Assembly (NCBI GenBank): GCA_964420995.1
Contig: CAYQUX010000013.1
Location: 55,461-119,460, forward strand
DNA from: Leptolinea sp964420995
GTDB lineage: Bacteria; Chloroflexota; Anaerolineae; Anaerolineales; Anaerolineaceae
DNA: 64,000 bases
Reading direction: 5' to 3'
The notes beneath the pieces are model-generated. The model saw only the letters and a list, made by a program, of their open reading frames with translations, had not been told where the DNA came from and did not search any database. Every line of letters begins with the position of its first letter. Positions within the stretch are counted from its first letter, which is position 1. Shown here piece after piece: positions 17,510 through 25,329 of the stretch. A program made the translations under genes and the position numbers.

Positions 17510-17715
17510 AGTCACCCTCTGCTTTATATAGTAAATTTATTCTACAATAATCTCGATTGAACTTCAATAGGTAAAAGCGTACCAGGTGCGGGATAAAAAA
17601 AACGGGGAAGGACAAGGGTGTTATCCGTCAAAATTATGGCAGGCGGGCCAGCGTGTTGATTGTGGTTTTGATCACGCAGGTTTTCAAACTGTGAAAGGTA
17701 AAAAAATGGGTACTC

Positions 17716-17763
17716 AATATACTTGACATAAGCAACCATATATGTGATACTGACAAGTATATT
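17716..17763 (+). promoter_or_regulatory. promoter of the MarR-GNAT gene, bracketed by perfect 10-bp inverted arms
   Basis: TTGACA (17723-17728), a 17-bp spacer and GATACT (17746-17751) form a good promoter 30 bp before the ATG. Arms AATATACTTG (17716-17725) and CAAGTATATT (17754-17763) are exact reverse complements. The left arm overlaps the -35 and the right arm the expected start site, a natural place for autorepression by the encoded MarR domain. Confidence 0.7.
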
Positions 17764-17780
17764 ACGATTGGATGTGACCC

Positions 17781-18713
17781 ATGAAAAATTTAATTGACGA
17801 ACGCATAGAGCGCGTACGCCGGTTTAACCGGTTTTATACCCGCCAGATCGGCGTGATTGACGGGCATTATCTGGATACCCCGTTTTCCCTGACGGAAGCC
17901 AGGGTGATCTATGAGATCGCCAGCAATCCGGTTCCCACCGCCAGTTTGATCAGCGAATTGTTGGAATTGGATGCCGGGTACCTCAGCCGTATCATTCAGC
18001 GTCTGCACCGCGAAGGCCTGGTGGACAGGCAGGTCTCACCGCGAGATAACCGTCAGAGCATTCTTTCATTGACCGATAAAGGGAAAGCGGCCTTTGAAAC
18101 CCTGAACGCGCGTTCCAAAGACGGAATACAGGAACTTCTACGCCCCCTGTCGGAAGAGCAGCAAAAGCGGTTGATGAATGCCATGCAAACCGTGGAGCAG
18201 CTATTGTCCCCGTCAGGTTCTGGCGCGGAAAAGTCTCCCATTGTCATCCGTCCGCCGCATTCCGGGGACATGGGCTGGGTGGTCAAACGGCATGGGGAAC
18301 TCTATACGCAGGAATACGGCTGGAATGAGGAATTCGAAGGCCTGGTGGCGGAGATCGTGGCGAATTTTGTGAAGAACTTCGATGAGAAACACGAGCGCTG
18401 CTGGATCGCCGAACAGGATGGCGAGAACGTCGGCTGCATCTTTCTGGTAAAACTGGATGACGCGACGGCAAAACTGCGCATGCTGCTGGTCGATCCAAAA
18501 ACGCGGGGGATGGGATTGGGCGGGAAGCTGGTGGACGAATGCATCCGCTTTGCCCGCCTGTGCGGTTACCGGAAGATGGTGTTGTGGACCAACAGCATCC
18601 TCTATTCCGCCATCCACCTGTATGAGAAAGCCGGCTTTCACAAGGTCAATGAAGAACCGCAGCATTCCTACGGCAAAGACCTGGTCTTTGAAAACTGGGA
18701 GATGGATCTGTAA
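17781..18713 (+). CDS. MarR-family regulator fused to a GNAT acetyltransferase
   Basis: 310 residues, two domains. Residues 1-145 form a MarR winged helix (LTEARVIYEIASNP, LDAGYLSRIIQRLHREGLV, RQVSPRDNRQSILSLTDKG). Residues about 152-310 form a GNAT N-acetyltransferase, with acetyl-CoA motif RGMGLGGKLVDECIRFARL and YEKAGFHK. This fusion is a known architecture in soil bacteria; substrates are unknown. The fused enzyme could acetylate the same small molecule that releases the DNA-binding half. Its promoter is bracketed by perfect inverted arms, suggesting autoregulation. Confidence 0.92.
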   Translation: MKNLIDERIERVRRFNRFYTRQIGVIDGHYLDTPFSLTEARVIYEIASNPVPTASLISELLELDAGYLSRIIQRLHREGLVDRQVSPRDNRQSILSLTDKGKAAFETLNARSKDGIQELLRPLSEEQQKRLMNAMQTVEQLLSPSGSGAEKSPIVIRPPHSGDMGWVVKRHGELYTQEYGWNEEFEGLVAEIVANFVKNFDEKHERCWIAEQDGENVGCIFLVKLDDATAKLRMLLVDPKTRGMGLGGKLVDECIRFARLCGYRKMVLWTNSILYSAIHLYEKAGFHKVNEEPQHSYGKDLVFENWEMDL

Positions 18714-18843
18714 TCATCCGGCGCGCCGATTGACTCAAAAATAAAAAACTTTACTGGGCTTAAAATAAATAAAACAAGAGAAGGCCGGGATGTGGGTTCA
18801 ACCTTGGGAAGAATCTCGCCTGATGGAAATGGCCCCCCACCTG

Positions 18844-18878
18844 CCTCCTCCATTTTCGTTTTGTGAAAATGGAGGAGG
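18844..18878. repeat. perfect 14-bp inverted repeat, terminator-like
   Basis: CCTCCTCCATTTTC and its complement flank a 7-nt loop between two convergent genes. An A-run follows on the plus strand and there is no T-run downstream of the stem on either strand, so it is not a standard terminator, but its position between convergent stops suggests that role. Confidence 0.55.
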
Positions 18879-18934
18879 AAAAAATCCAGGAATCGTCTTT
18901 GGGCGAACCTTTGTTTCAGGTTCCGGCTGTTGGC

Positions 18935-19423
18935 TTATTGCGCGTTGACGAACTCGGCTGCCCAGTCGAAGGAACCCGAATCTTCATACCATGACGGCCA
19001 GTGGGCGTTCCATGCCGGCGTACTCACATCTTTGACCCTGTCTGAACAGGGTAAGTACGGCTTGATATCCAGAACCGGGGTGCCATCTTCCGCGTCCACC
19101 CAGGCGAGGATGATGCGCCCGTTGGTTTCGTCCACTTGGATCACCTGGGCGACAGACAGACACACTGGATTGGGCCGGGCGGGAGACCGGGTGGCAAATA
19201 CGCCGAGAACATCGGGGGATTTTACATAGGGTTTCTCGCAGGTTACCGTTTTACGTATTTCCGGATTATCCAGCAGGTGACTCCACCAGAGGATATTAAT
19301 GTGACTGAAGCCGGTCAAACCGAGCAACGCCTTGCGATATTCGGGTTTGATCTCCACCATGAAACCTTCTTCTCCTGACCGGATGTAGCCAAGCGGAGAG
19401 AGAACACAATCAGTTTGTGCCAT
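18935..19423 (-). CDS. trmO: tRNA (N6-threonylcarbamoyladenosine37-N6)-methyltransferase, TrmO-like
   Basis: A 162-residue single-domain TsaA/YaeB protein. Motifs LSPLGYIRSGEEGFMVEI, FSHINILWWSHLL and GVFATRSPARPNPVCLS are typical of the family, and DIKPYLPCSDRV closes the fold. TrmO methylates the threonylcarbamoyl-adenosine at position 37 of tRNAs that read ACY codons, using S-adenosylmethionine. Some homologues act on other substrates, so the tRNA role is inferred from the family. AAGG precedes ATG 19423. Confidence 0.88.
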   Translation of the reverse strand: MAQTDCVLSPLGYIRSGEEGFMVEIKPEYRKALLGLTGFSHINILWWSHLLDNPEIRKTVTCEKPYVKSPDVLGVFATRSPARPNPVCLSVAQVIQVDETNGRIILAWVDAEDGTPVLDIKPYLPCSDRVKDVSTPAWNAHWPSWYEDSGSFDWAAEFVNAQ

Positions 19424-19521
19424 TTTTTACCTTCCTTATGTATATGATTTTCAATTATCAGCGGCCGCTGGTTTCACACTCAAAACAATACTTCCGGTTC
19501 GCGTCTACGCATTCACACTGT

Positions 19522-20169
19522 TCAATACCATTCCTGAACATAGCGGGCGGCGTGGATCAACCGTTTGATATCGCGCAGCCCAATGTTGCCCTTGAAATAG
19601 CGCGCGTCTTTGTTGTTTTCCATCAAGGCGGCGCACAGGCTATCCGCGTCTGCCGATGCGGTTTTCGACGGGCTGTCATAACCGGCATCCAGCAGCATGA
19701 GCGCGGCTGTCGGGTTGATCCATTGTATGCGCGTCAGGTCGGCGCAGCGCAGCAGGTTGTCCTGAATTGCGGCATCCAGTCCGCTAGCACGCATCTCTTC
19801 CGGTTTTTCAAAGACATCTGCCGTGGTCTGCACTCCCGCCGCTTCCAGTTTTTCGATGGTTTCGGGCGGAAACCAGTTAAATTCCTTCAAGGCGAACGGT
19901 TTGGGGAAATAGCTCTCCGCCTCGCGGCGCAGCAGGGCAAGGTAATCCCGGTCGATACCAGTTCTGTCCGCGATGGTAAACAGGCGGGCATTGTCCTTCA
20001 ATTCCTTTCGCAAAATCGCCAGGTTGGTCAACCCCTGATTTTCAAGGATCGCGATTTTTTCATCCAGCCCTTCAAGGAGGGACTGGCGGCTGGGAACCAG
20101 GTCGCATGATTTGATGCGTTCCGCCAATTGCTCGAGGCTGATTTGATTGGGGTCAAAGCAATATTTCAC
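19522..20169 (-). CDS. helix-hairpin-helix protein, DUF4332-like
   Basis: About 215 residues from GTG 20169, chosen because GGAGG lies 5-6 nt upstream; an upstream ATG would overlap that site. The product is helical with two helix-hairpin-helix-like repeats (TIADRTGIDRDYLALLRREAE, FPPETIEKLEAAGVQTTADV). It ends in a helical cap with an RYFKGNIGLRDIKRLIH motif. DUF4332-type proteins of this kind are predicted nucleic-acid or protein binders. The gene lies 39 bp downstream of the MerR regulator gene and reads in the same direction, so it may belong to the regulator's transcript. Confidence 0.6.
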   Translation of the reverse strand: MKYCFDPNQISLEQLAERIKSCDLVPSRQSLLEGLDEKIAILENQGLTNLAILRKELKDNARLFTIADRTGIDRDYLALLRREAESYFPKPFALKEFNWFPPETIEKLEAAGVQTTADVFEKPEEMRASGLDAAIQDNLLRCADLTRIQWINPTAALMLLDAGYDSPSKTASADADSLCAALMENNKDARYFKGNIGLRDIKRLIHAARYVQEWY

Positions 20170-20208
20170 GTTTTCCTCCATTGAAGATAACATGTATGTA
20201 TTCTGTCA

Positions 20209-21036
20209 TTACACCGGTGTGACCGGGATTTGTAATTCGGTAAGCGCATCCGAGTCGGCGAAATACTGGCCATCCTCCGGCATGCGCAGGTAAATCTCGC
20301 GGTCGGGTCCGGAAATCTTTAAGCTGTGGTCGTTTATCCATTGCCACAGGGCGGTGAATCCATCGATCAGGCCGTTATAGGACCCGTGATGCGTGGTGAA
20401 CACCATGGTGTTCACTTCGGGCAGCACGTGGATCAGCCCCGATGCGTCGTCAGGCTGGGTTTCTGCCAGAGGAGAACAAACTTCCAGCCTGATCTGCGGT
20501 TCGGTGGCATGACACAGGGTCAGGTAGGGTGATTTAACTTCAAATCCCCCCGCCCGCACACGTTCGCCCAGTTCCATCCATAACGGGGCGACCTCGCGGT
20601 AGTCGGGCACGTCGCCGGTCACCGACGCCACCGGGAAAGCATCCACATGCTTAATATTAATCTCATACCTCGAGGGTTGAACGGTATGCTCCAACATCTG
20701 CAGGCGCATTTGAATGCGCTCCAACTGGTCAAGGTTGTTCTGTACCTGTGAGCGGATTTCATCCTGTTTTAACACCAGAATGCGGCGCATCTCATCCGGG
20801 CTGATGTTATCGTGCAGCAGGCGCTTGACCTGTTCCAGCGGAAGTCCCAGGTCTTTCAATGCCAGAATGCGGTGCAGGGTGGGAAGCTGGTCCATTCGAT
20901 AGTAGCGGTATCCGGTGAAAGCATCCACCTCACCAGGGCGTAGCAGGTCCAGGTCGGCGTAGTAACGCAGGGTCTGCACCGTCACCTGACCCAGGCGGGC
21001 GAATTCACCGATCTTGAGCTTCATGCTGTGTTCCAT
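20209..21036 (-). CDS. MerR-family regulator with GyrI-like effector domain
   Basis: 275 residues from ATG 21036. The N-terminal MerR winged helix (KIGEFARLGQVTVQTLRYYADLD, GYRYYRMDQ) is followed by a long dimerisation helix, and residues about 130-270 form a GyrI-like ligand-binding domain, as in BmrR. Such regulators bind bulky cationic compounds and twist a 19-bp-spacer promoter. That promoter is directly upstream, so the protein should control itself and perhaps the downstream DUF4332-like gene. ATG 21024 is an alternative start; the promoter leaves almost no leader, so the mRNA may be leaderless. Confidence 0.92.
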   Translation of the reverse strand: MEHSMKLKIGEFARLGQVTVQTLRYYADLDLLRPGEVDAFTGYRYYRMDQLPTLHRILALKDLGLPLEQVKRLLHDNISPDEMRRILVLKQDEIRSQVQNNLDQLERIQMRLQMLEHTVQPSRYEINIKHVDAFPVASVTGDVPDYREVAPLWMELGERVRAGGFEVKSPYLTLCHATEPQIRLEVCSPLAETQPDDASGLIHVLPEVNTMVFTTHHGSYNGLIDGFTALWQWINDHSLKISGPDREIYLRMPEDGQYFADSDALTELQIPVTPV

Positions 21037-21045
21037 ACGCTCATC

Positions 21046-21076
21046 ACTATACACCCTCCTGTTACCATAGAGTCAA
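21046..21076 (-). promoter_or_regulatory. MerR-type promoter with 19-bp spacer
   Basis: On the minus strand TTGACT (21076-21071) and TATAGT (21051-21046) are separated by exactly 19 bp, the abnormal spacing used by MerR-family activators. The spacer holds a partial dyad. The AGGAGG inside the spacer is therefore probably not a ribosome-binding site. Transcription should begin near 21039, about 3 nt before ATG 21036. Confidence 0.75.
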
Positions 21077-21129
21077 GTGGCAGGTTACGCCAGATTGATA
21101 ATTGATATTTTGGGGATGCAATTCCTGGA

Positions 21130-21462
21130 TTACTTTACCTGCTCATCCAGCAATGGCAGAATATTGATCAACGGTTCTTCGTATGGATGTACATCGCGGA
21201 TGGCGCGGATCACCCGGGGGGTGATCTCCCGCGGACAATTGACCTCCACCTTGCATTCCCGCCCTTCGCTTACCTGACCCACTTTGCCGTCATACGGGTC
21301 GGCGCCTTCCAAAGGGCGCCAGTAGCCGCGTACCGGCGTGACCGAACAGCAATGGTCGTACTTGCCGATAATCCCCGCGCCGGCAGCCGCCAGTGCTTCG
21401 CGCAGGGCGGGTACGAATTCGTCCGGGATATAAATTTCAAGTTTGACCCTGCTATATTCCAT
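21130..21462 (-). CDS. stand-alone NIF3-insert/CutA-like fold protein (YqfO type)
   Basis: This 110-residue protein matches the domain that is inserted in NIF3/YqfO proteins and also occurs alone. It reads LEIYIPDEFVPALREALAAA, GKYDHCCSVTPVRGYWRPLE, then IRDVHPYEEPLINI at the C-terminus. The GKYDHC and HPYEEP signatures are the family hallmarks. The fold resembles CutA1, and function is unknown in every relative I can recall. ATG 21462 has AGGA upstream. It lies 30 bp downstream of the 2H-phosphoesterase gene, in the same direction. Confidence 0.8.
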   Translation of the reverse strand: MEYSRVKLEIYIPDEFVPALREALAAAGAGIIGKYDHCCSVTPVRGYWRPLEGADPYDGKVGQVSEGRECKVEVNCPREITPRVIRAIRDVHPYEEPLINILPLLDEQVK

Positions 21463-21492
21463 GCTTCCTGTCCTTTTCCCCGGTACGGGTAA

Positions 21493-22191
21493 TCAGCCAT
21501 CCCGGAGAGAAAATTTGGCGACGATCGGGGAGTACTGCTCCGTCATATACCAGTCGTTCTTTACCAGTTGCAGTTCGTTCACTTCCAACCGGCCAAACTC
21601 CCGCCCTTTATTATCCAGAAGGAATTGGCTGAAGGCAGCCGGATCGCGCAACGGGGCAGAGAAGCGCACGATGGTGGTGTGATTGCCCACCAGTAAGTAG
21701 CGGGTATCCAATCCGCCTGCCAGGCCATCTTTCGTCAGGATTTCCCGCAGTTTACACCGGATACTGTTCACCATATCCGGCCGGGGAAATCCACACAGCA
21801 GCACGGCGCTTTTTGAGACGGTCAAACCGGACAGTTTTAAGACAAAGGGTGTCGCTTCGCGCAGGGATTCTTCAACCGCCTCCTCATATAATGGCAGGCG
21901 GTCATATTCTTGTTGATATTTTGTCGTGGCGGTGAAAAGGGATAGAACGGTGAAATGCAGGTTGGATGCGGAATAGTAATACTGATCTGGTTCAAATTTT
22001 TTAACTTCGGCCAGAAACGCGCAAATTCCTGAGGTAATGGCGGGGGAGGGACGAATGATCAGCGTTAACCCGCGCCGGTGATCAGATTCGGGATGGGTGA
22101 TATGCGGGTCGATGTCTATTTGGCCCCGGGAGACGGCGTCGTAGCTGGTGTTCCACAGCATGTCATAGATGGCGGTTATGTCTTCGTTCAT
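21493..22191 (-). CDS. 2H phosphoesterase-superfamily protein
   Basis: A 232-residue protein with two HxT-type motifs about 100 residues apart (LHFTVLSLF near 81, NHTTIVRFS near 171). This is the signature of the 2H superfamily that includes 2'-5' RNA ligases and cyclic phosphodiesterases. Both catalytic histidine-containing strands appear intact, so it may hydrolyse 2',3'-cyclic or ADP-ribose 1'',2''-cyclic phosphates. The family includes many substrates and none can be picked. No clear Shine-Dalgarno is seen before the ATG at 22191. Confidence 0.75.
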   Translation of the reverse strand: MNEDITAIYDMLWNTSYDAVSRGQIDIDPHITHPESDHRRGLTLIIRPSPAITSGICAFLAEVKKFEPDQYYYSASNLHFTVLSLFTATTKYQQEYDRLPLYEEAVEESLREATPFVLKLSGLTVSKSAVLLCGFPRPDMVNSIRCKLREILTKDGLAGGLDTRYLLVGNHTTIVRFSAPLRDPAAFSQFLLDNKGREFGRLEVNELQLVKNDWYMTEQYSPIVAKFSLRDG

Positions 22192-22422
22192 GGGCTAATA
22201 ATAGTACATATTAAATCACTCTTTTATTGGAAAAAATCAGATTTTTCATGAAAATAGACAATACACCTTTAAATATGAACGACGGATACGTAAGACCGTC
22301 TTTCGGTCAGAGGGGAGTTGAAATAACTCAAAAAACCGCCAACCTAAATGCTTCACCTTCCCATCAGGAGAGCCATAATGTAGATTTGCTCGATGTAGTT
22401 TGAGCTATTGAGTAATAAAGAT

Positions 22423-22459
22423 AAAACCCGCAATGTTCGCTGAACGACCCGCGGGTTTT
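22423..22459. terminator. bidirectional-looking terminator
   Basis: Nine-bp stem AAAACCCGC (22423-22431) with GCGGGTTTT (22451-22459) around a loop that holds a small inner hairpin. It lies 22 bp past the stop of the leftward alpha/beta hydrolase gene and mainly serves that gene. The upstream 22192-22422 region holds no gene that I can see. Confidence 0.8.
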
Positions 22460-22480
22460 ATCCCATGCGAGAAATCGAGC

Positions 22481-23749
22481 CTACCTGTTCTCTGCCAGCA
22501 CCTTTTCAGCCATCACGCGCACAAACTCATCCGCTTCAGTAACCCAGGGATTATGGCCGGAATGCTCAAACCAGATAATCTCTTTATGAGGGGCTTCCAG
22601 CACCGTCATGTATTCTTCCACCAGTTTCACCGGGGCGTTGACATCATGCCGCCCGATGAGGAAGTACACCGGCACATCCAGCGTAGTGGCCTGTTGGCGG
22701 AAATCAATATCCCACAACTGTGGGAAGACCACACCCAGAGTATCCAGTACACCGAGCAGCCAGGAAACTTTGTCATACATGCCATATTCCGACGCGGCTA
22801 AATCATCCCATGTTGAAGATTTGCGGCCATGGATCGCCGGATTCATGTTCATATAATTGAATGTATCCATCAGGTACGTAACCTGTTTCATGGCAACATC
22901 TTTGCCATAATACGGTGGGGGGCCCTGTTTGATCAATTTCTCTACCTTCTCTGTGTCACCGCGTTCCTTTGCCCAATTCAAGGCAAAGTCGAAGCAGATC
23001 TGATCATTTTCCGTGAAGGCCACCATCTGCCCGGTGCCCGCGAATGCCTGGAAATGCTCCGGGTAGCGCTGCACCATCAATATACCCAGGGCGCTGCCCC
23101 ACGATTCGCCCACCAGAAAAATTTTTTCCTGCTTGAAACGTTTCTTTAATTGCATAACCAGGTCTTGTCCATCATCCAGATAGCGCTCGACGGTCATTTT
23201 GGAGCGGTCAACCGAATCGAAGGATTTACCCGCGCCTGGCTGTTCCCAGTTGACCACCACGAAATGGTCTTCCAGTCCGCCCAGGTTCAACCGAACCGCG
23301 GCCAGATCGCTGCCACCGGGTCCGCCCGCCAGGAAGAGCAGAACCGGTTTGGTGGCGTCCTTACCGCGTATGGACACCCACTGTTTGCTCCCGTTGAGGG
23401 TCACCTGTTCCAGTGAGGCAATACTGCCTGGAAGCGGTTTGCCGTCAACGCCGACGATGGGCGGCGTAATGGCATATGCCTGAGACGTCAGCACGGCAAT
23501 CGTGGTCACGACCAGCGTGCCGGCCAGACTGATAAGTGTCCCTTTCCAGCCCGGTTTGATCCAGAACTGAAAGGAGAGAGCGGCCAGTCCCAGGATGAAA
23601 AAAAACACCCAGAGCGGCGCCGGCACAGCGGTAGCCTTTGGCAGCAAAAGCAGCGGCAGGCTGATGATCAAACTGAGCAGACCGGCCAGAACCCGTAAGA
23701 AACCCACACCGATAACGGCAAGGACAGACTTCCCCGATTTGGTTTGCAT
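22481..23749 (-). CDS. membrane-anchored alpha/beta hydrolase, proline-iminopeptidase-like
   Basis: 422 residues from ATG 23749, preceded by GAGG at 9 nt; longer starts add an unlikely N-terminus. Residues about 10-90 contain three membrane spans. The hydrolase domain has an oxyanion loop LAGGPGGSD, a nucleophile elbow VGESWGS (GxSxG), an acid in LIGRHDVNAP and a catalytic histidine in EHSGHNPW. The HGGPGG-like turn and EQPGAGKS segment are typical of proline iminopeptidase relatives. It probably acts on peptides or esters at the membrane face; substrate unknown. Confidence 0.85.
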   Translation of the reverse strand: MQTKSGKSVLAVIGVGFLRVLAGLLSLIISLPLLLLPKATAVPAPLWVFFFILGLAALSFQFWIKPGWKGTLISLAGTLVVTTIAVLTSQAYAITPPIVGVDGKPLPGSIASLEQVTLNGSKQWVSIRGKDATKPVLLFLAGGPGGSDLAAVRLNLGGLEDHFVVVNWEQPGAGKSFDSVDRSKMTVERYLDDGQDLVMQLKKRFKQEKIFLVGESWGSALGILMVQRYPEHFQAFAGTGQMVAFTENDQICFDFALNWAKERGDTEKVEKLIKQGPPPYYGKDVAMKQVTYLMDTFNYMNMNPAIHGRKSSTWDDLAASEYGMYDKVSWLLGVLDTLGVVFPQLWDIDFRQQATTLDVPVYFLIGRHDVNAPVKLVEEYMTVLEAPHKEIIWFEHSGHNPWVTEADEFVRVMAEKVLAENR

Positions 23750-23986
23750 AAATAAATACCTCTTCCCGTTGAAATAATCCCAAAACGAATGGCGTAAAAA
23801 TTCTACTCCGTACTTACAGATGATTCTCCCTCTCACCCGAAAACAATAAACATTGTATGGAATATTCATCCACCGGGCAAGCGTGTCTTTTTTTTATTGA
23901 AACAGAAACCGGTGTTAAAAGGTACAATGGATTAATCTCTTTGAATTTTGTTTTTCAATTTTTTGATCCGTTCTCCAGGGAGATAT

Positions 23987-25162
23987 ATGAAGACGCGATC
24001 CTTTGGTCTGATAATACTATGCCTGACGGGTACGCTTGTCCTGTCTGCCTGCCAGACACCAACCACGTCTCCGACAGCGATACCTGTGATCCCCAGTCTT
24101 GTCGCGGCCACGCCCATGCCGCCGCCGACAATGGCGCCTCAGCATCCCGATGCCCGTCCGGATGCTTCGCGCCTGGACTTTTCAACCACCACCATGATCT
24201 CCTCACCCGGCAAGCTTGACCCCGGCCAGAGCGTGCAAGCTGTGTTCACTGCCGAAGCAGGCCGCCGGATCAATATTAAAACAAGCATCGAGACCGGCAT
24301 GGGCGGCATCCTGTCCCTGTGGGGCGCGGATGGCAGACAATTGGTTCCTGAGATTGCCAGTGTCACCGACTGGGATGGCACGCTGCCGCGCGCTCAGGAT
24401 TACTACCTTAATCTGCGTAATACTTCTTCAAAACCGTTATCCTTCCGTCTGACCATTAAGATGCCCCCTGTTGACCAACCGGCCGCCACACGTGTGCAGT
24501 TTAAAGCCAACACCACCAGCGGTTCCACCCAGGGAGACCTGCCGGCAGGAGGTCGTCAGTGTTACGTGCTGCGCGCCATGGCCGGTCAGCAGATGGATAT
24601 CATCATGGAGACTGCCTCTGATGAGGGCGACTCCTACCTTTATATATGGAGCGCGGACGGTACCGTATACACCCAGAGCTCGAAGGGTAAGCAATGGTCT
24701 GGAATGCTTCCGGCGACTCAGGATTACTATATTGAACTGGTTTCAACCTCCACTGAACCTGTGGCGTTCCGCCTGACCATAACCATTTCTGCCATCGAAA
24801 CGCCAATCCCGCCGACACCGCGACCGGTGATCACCCCGAAGATCGCCCGTGATGACATCATTCGCATGGATGCCGGTCCGCTGGATATCATCCTGGATGG
24901 CAGCCTGGTTTCCGGTGAACGTGATCGTTTTACCCTTAATCTGGTAAAGGGCGAAGAATTGGAGGTGGTCCTTGTTACCAGCAAAGGCAATGCCTTTTTC
25001 AATATTCTGGGCCCGGATGGCAAATCGCTTTCCGGCGCAGACGAAGGCAAAGCCACGAGGATTTTTTCCAATTCCGCTCCTTCAGATGGTGCCTATGCCA
25101 TTCTGGTTGACCCGCTGCGCGGGAATGCCGTATATAGACTGACCGTCAAGGTCAGGGAATAA
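23987..25162 (+). CDS. lipoprotein with three PPC-like beta-sandwich modules
   Basis: 391 residues, lipobox VLSAC with acylated Cys 22, then a P/T-rich linker (about 25-55). Three modules of about 100 residues follow (about 60-165, 170-285, 300-390). Each ends with motifs such as LPRAQDYYLNL, LPATQDYYIEL and DGAYAILVDP, which resemble the bacterial pre-peptidase C-terminal (PPC) fold. No catalytic domain is present. A surface adhesion or solute-binding role is inferred. It forms a tandem pair with the next gene; the upstream TACAAT (23923-23928) is a candidate -10. Confidence 0.8.
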   Translation: MKTRSFGLIILCLTGTLVLSACQTPTTSPTAIPVIPSLVAATPMPPPTMAPQHPDARPDASRLDFSTTTMISSPGKLDPGQSVQAVFTAEAGRRINIKTSIETGMGGILSLWGADGRQLVPEIASVTDWDGTLPRAQDYYLNLRNTSSKPLSFRLTIKMPPVDQPAATRVQFKANTTSGSTQGDLPAGGRQCYVLRAMAGQQMDIIMETASDEGDSYLYIWSADGTVYTQSSKGKQWSGMLPATQDYYIELVSTSTEPVAFRLTITISAIETPIPPTPRPVITPKIARDDIIRMDAGPLDIILDGSLVSGERDRFTLNLVKGEELEVVLVTSKGNAFFNILGPDGKSLSGADEGKATRIFSNSAPSDGAYAILVDPLRGNAVYRLTVKVRE

Positions 25163-25329
25163 AACCGCCTGCCTGAAATGGAACGTCTTCCCTGCCTCAC
25201 AGACATCATTGGATTGGGCAGTGGTTTGATTTTGACTGCCATGACCCCTTCCAAATGAGCCCCTGATATAATCGGCAGGACAGTTTTCCCCCAATGCCAT
25301 TCAACTTTAAAGCAGCACTGGAGATCATC

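Noticed and set aside
21055..21060. AGGAGG as Shine-Dalgarno for a GTG start of the MerR gene at 21054
   Set aside because: It directly abuts that GTG with no spacing and lies in the 19-bp spacer of the MerR promoter, upstream of the predicted transcript start.
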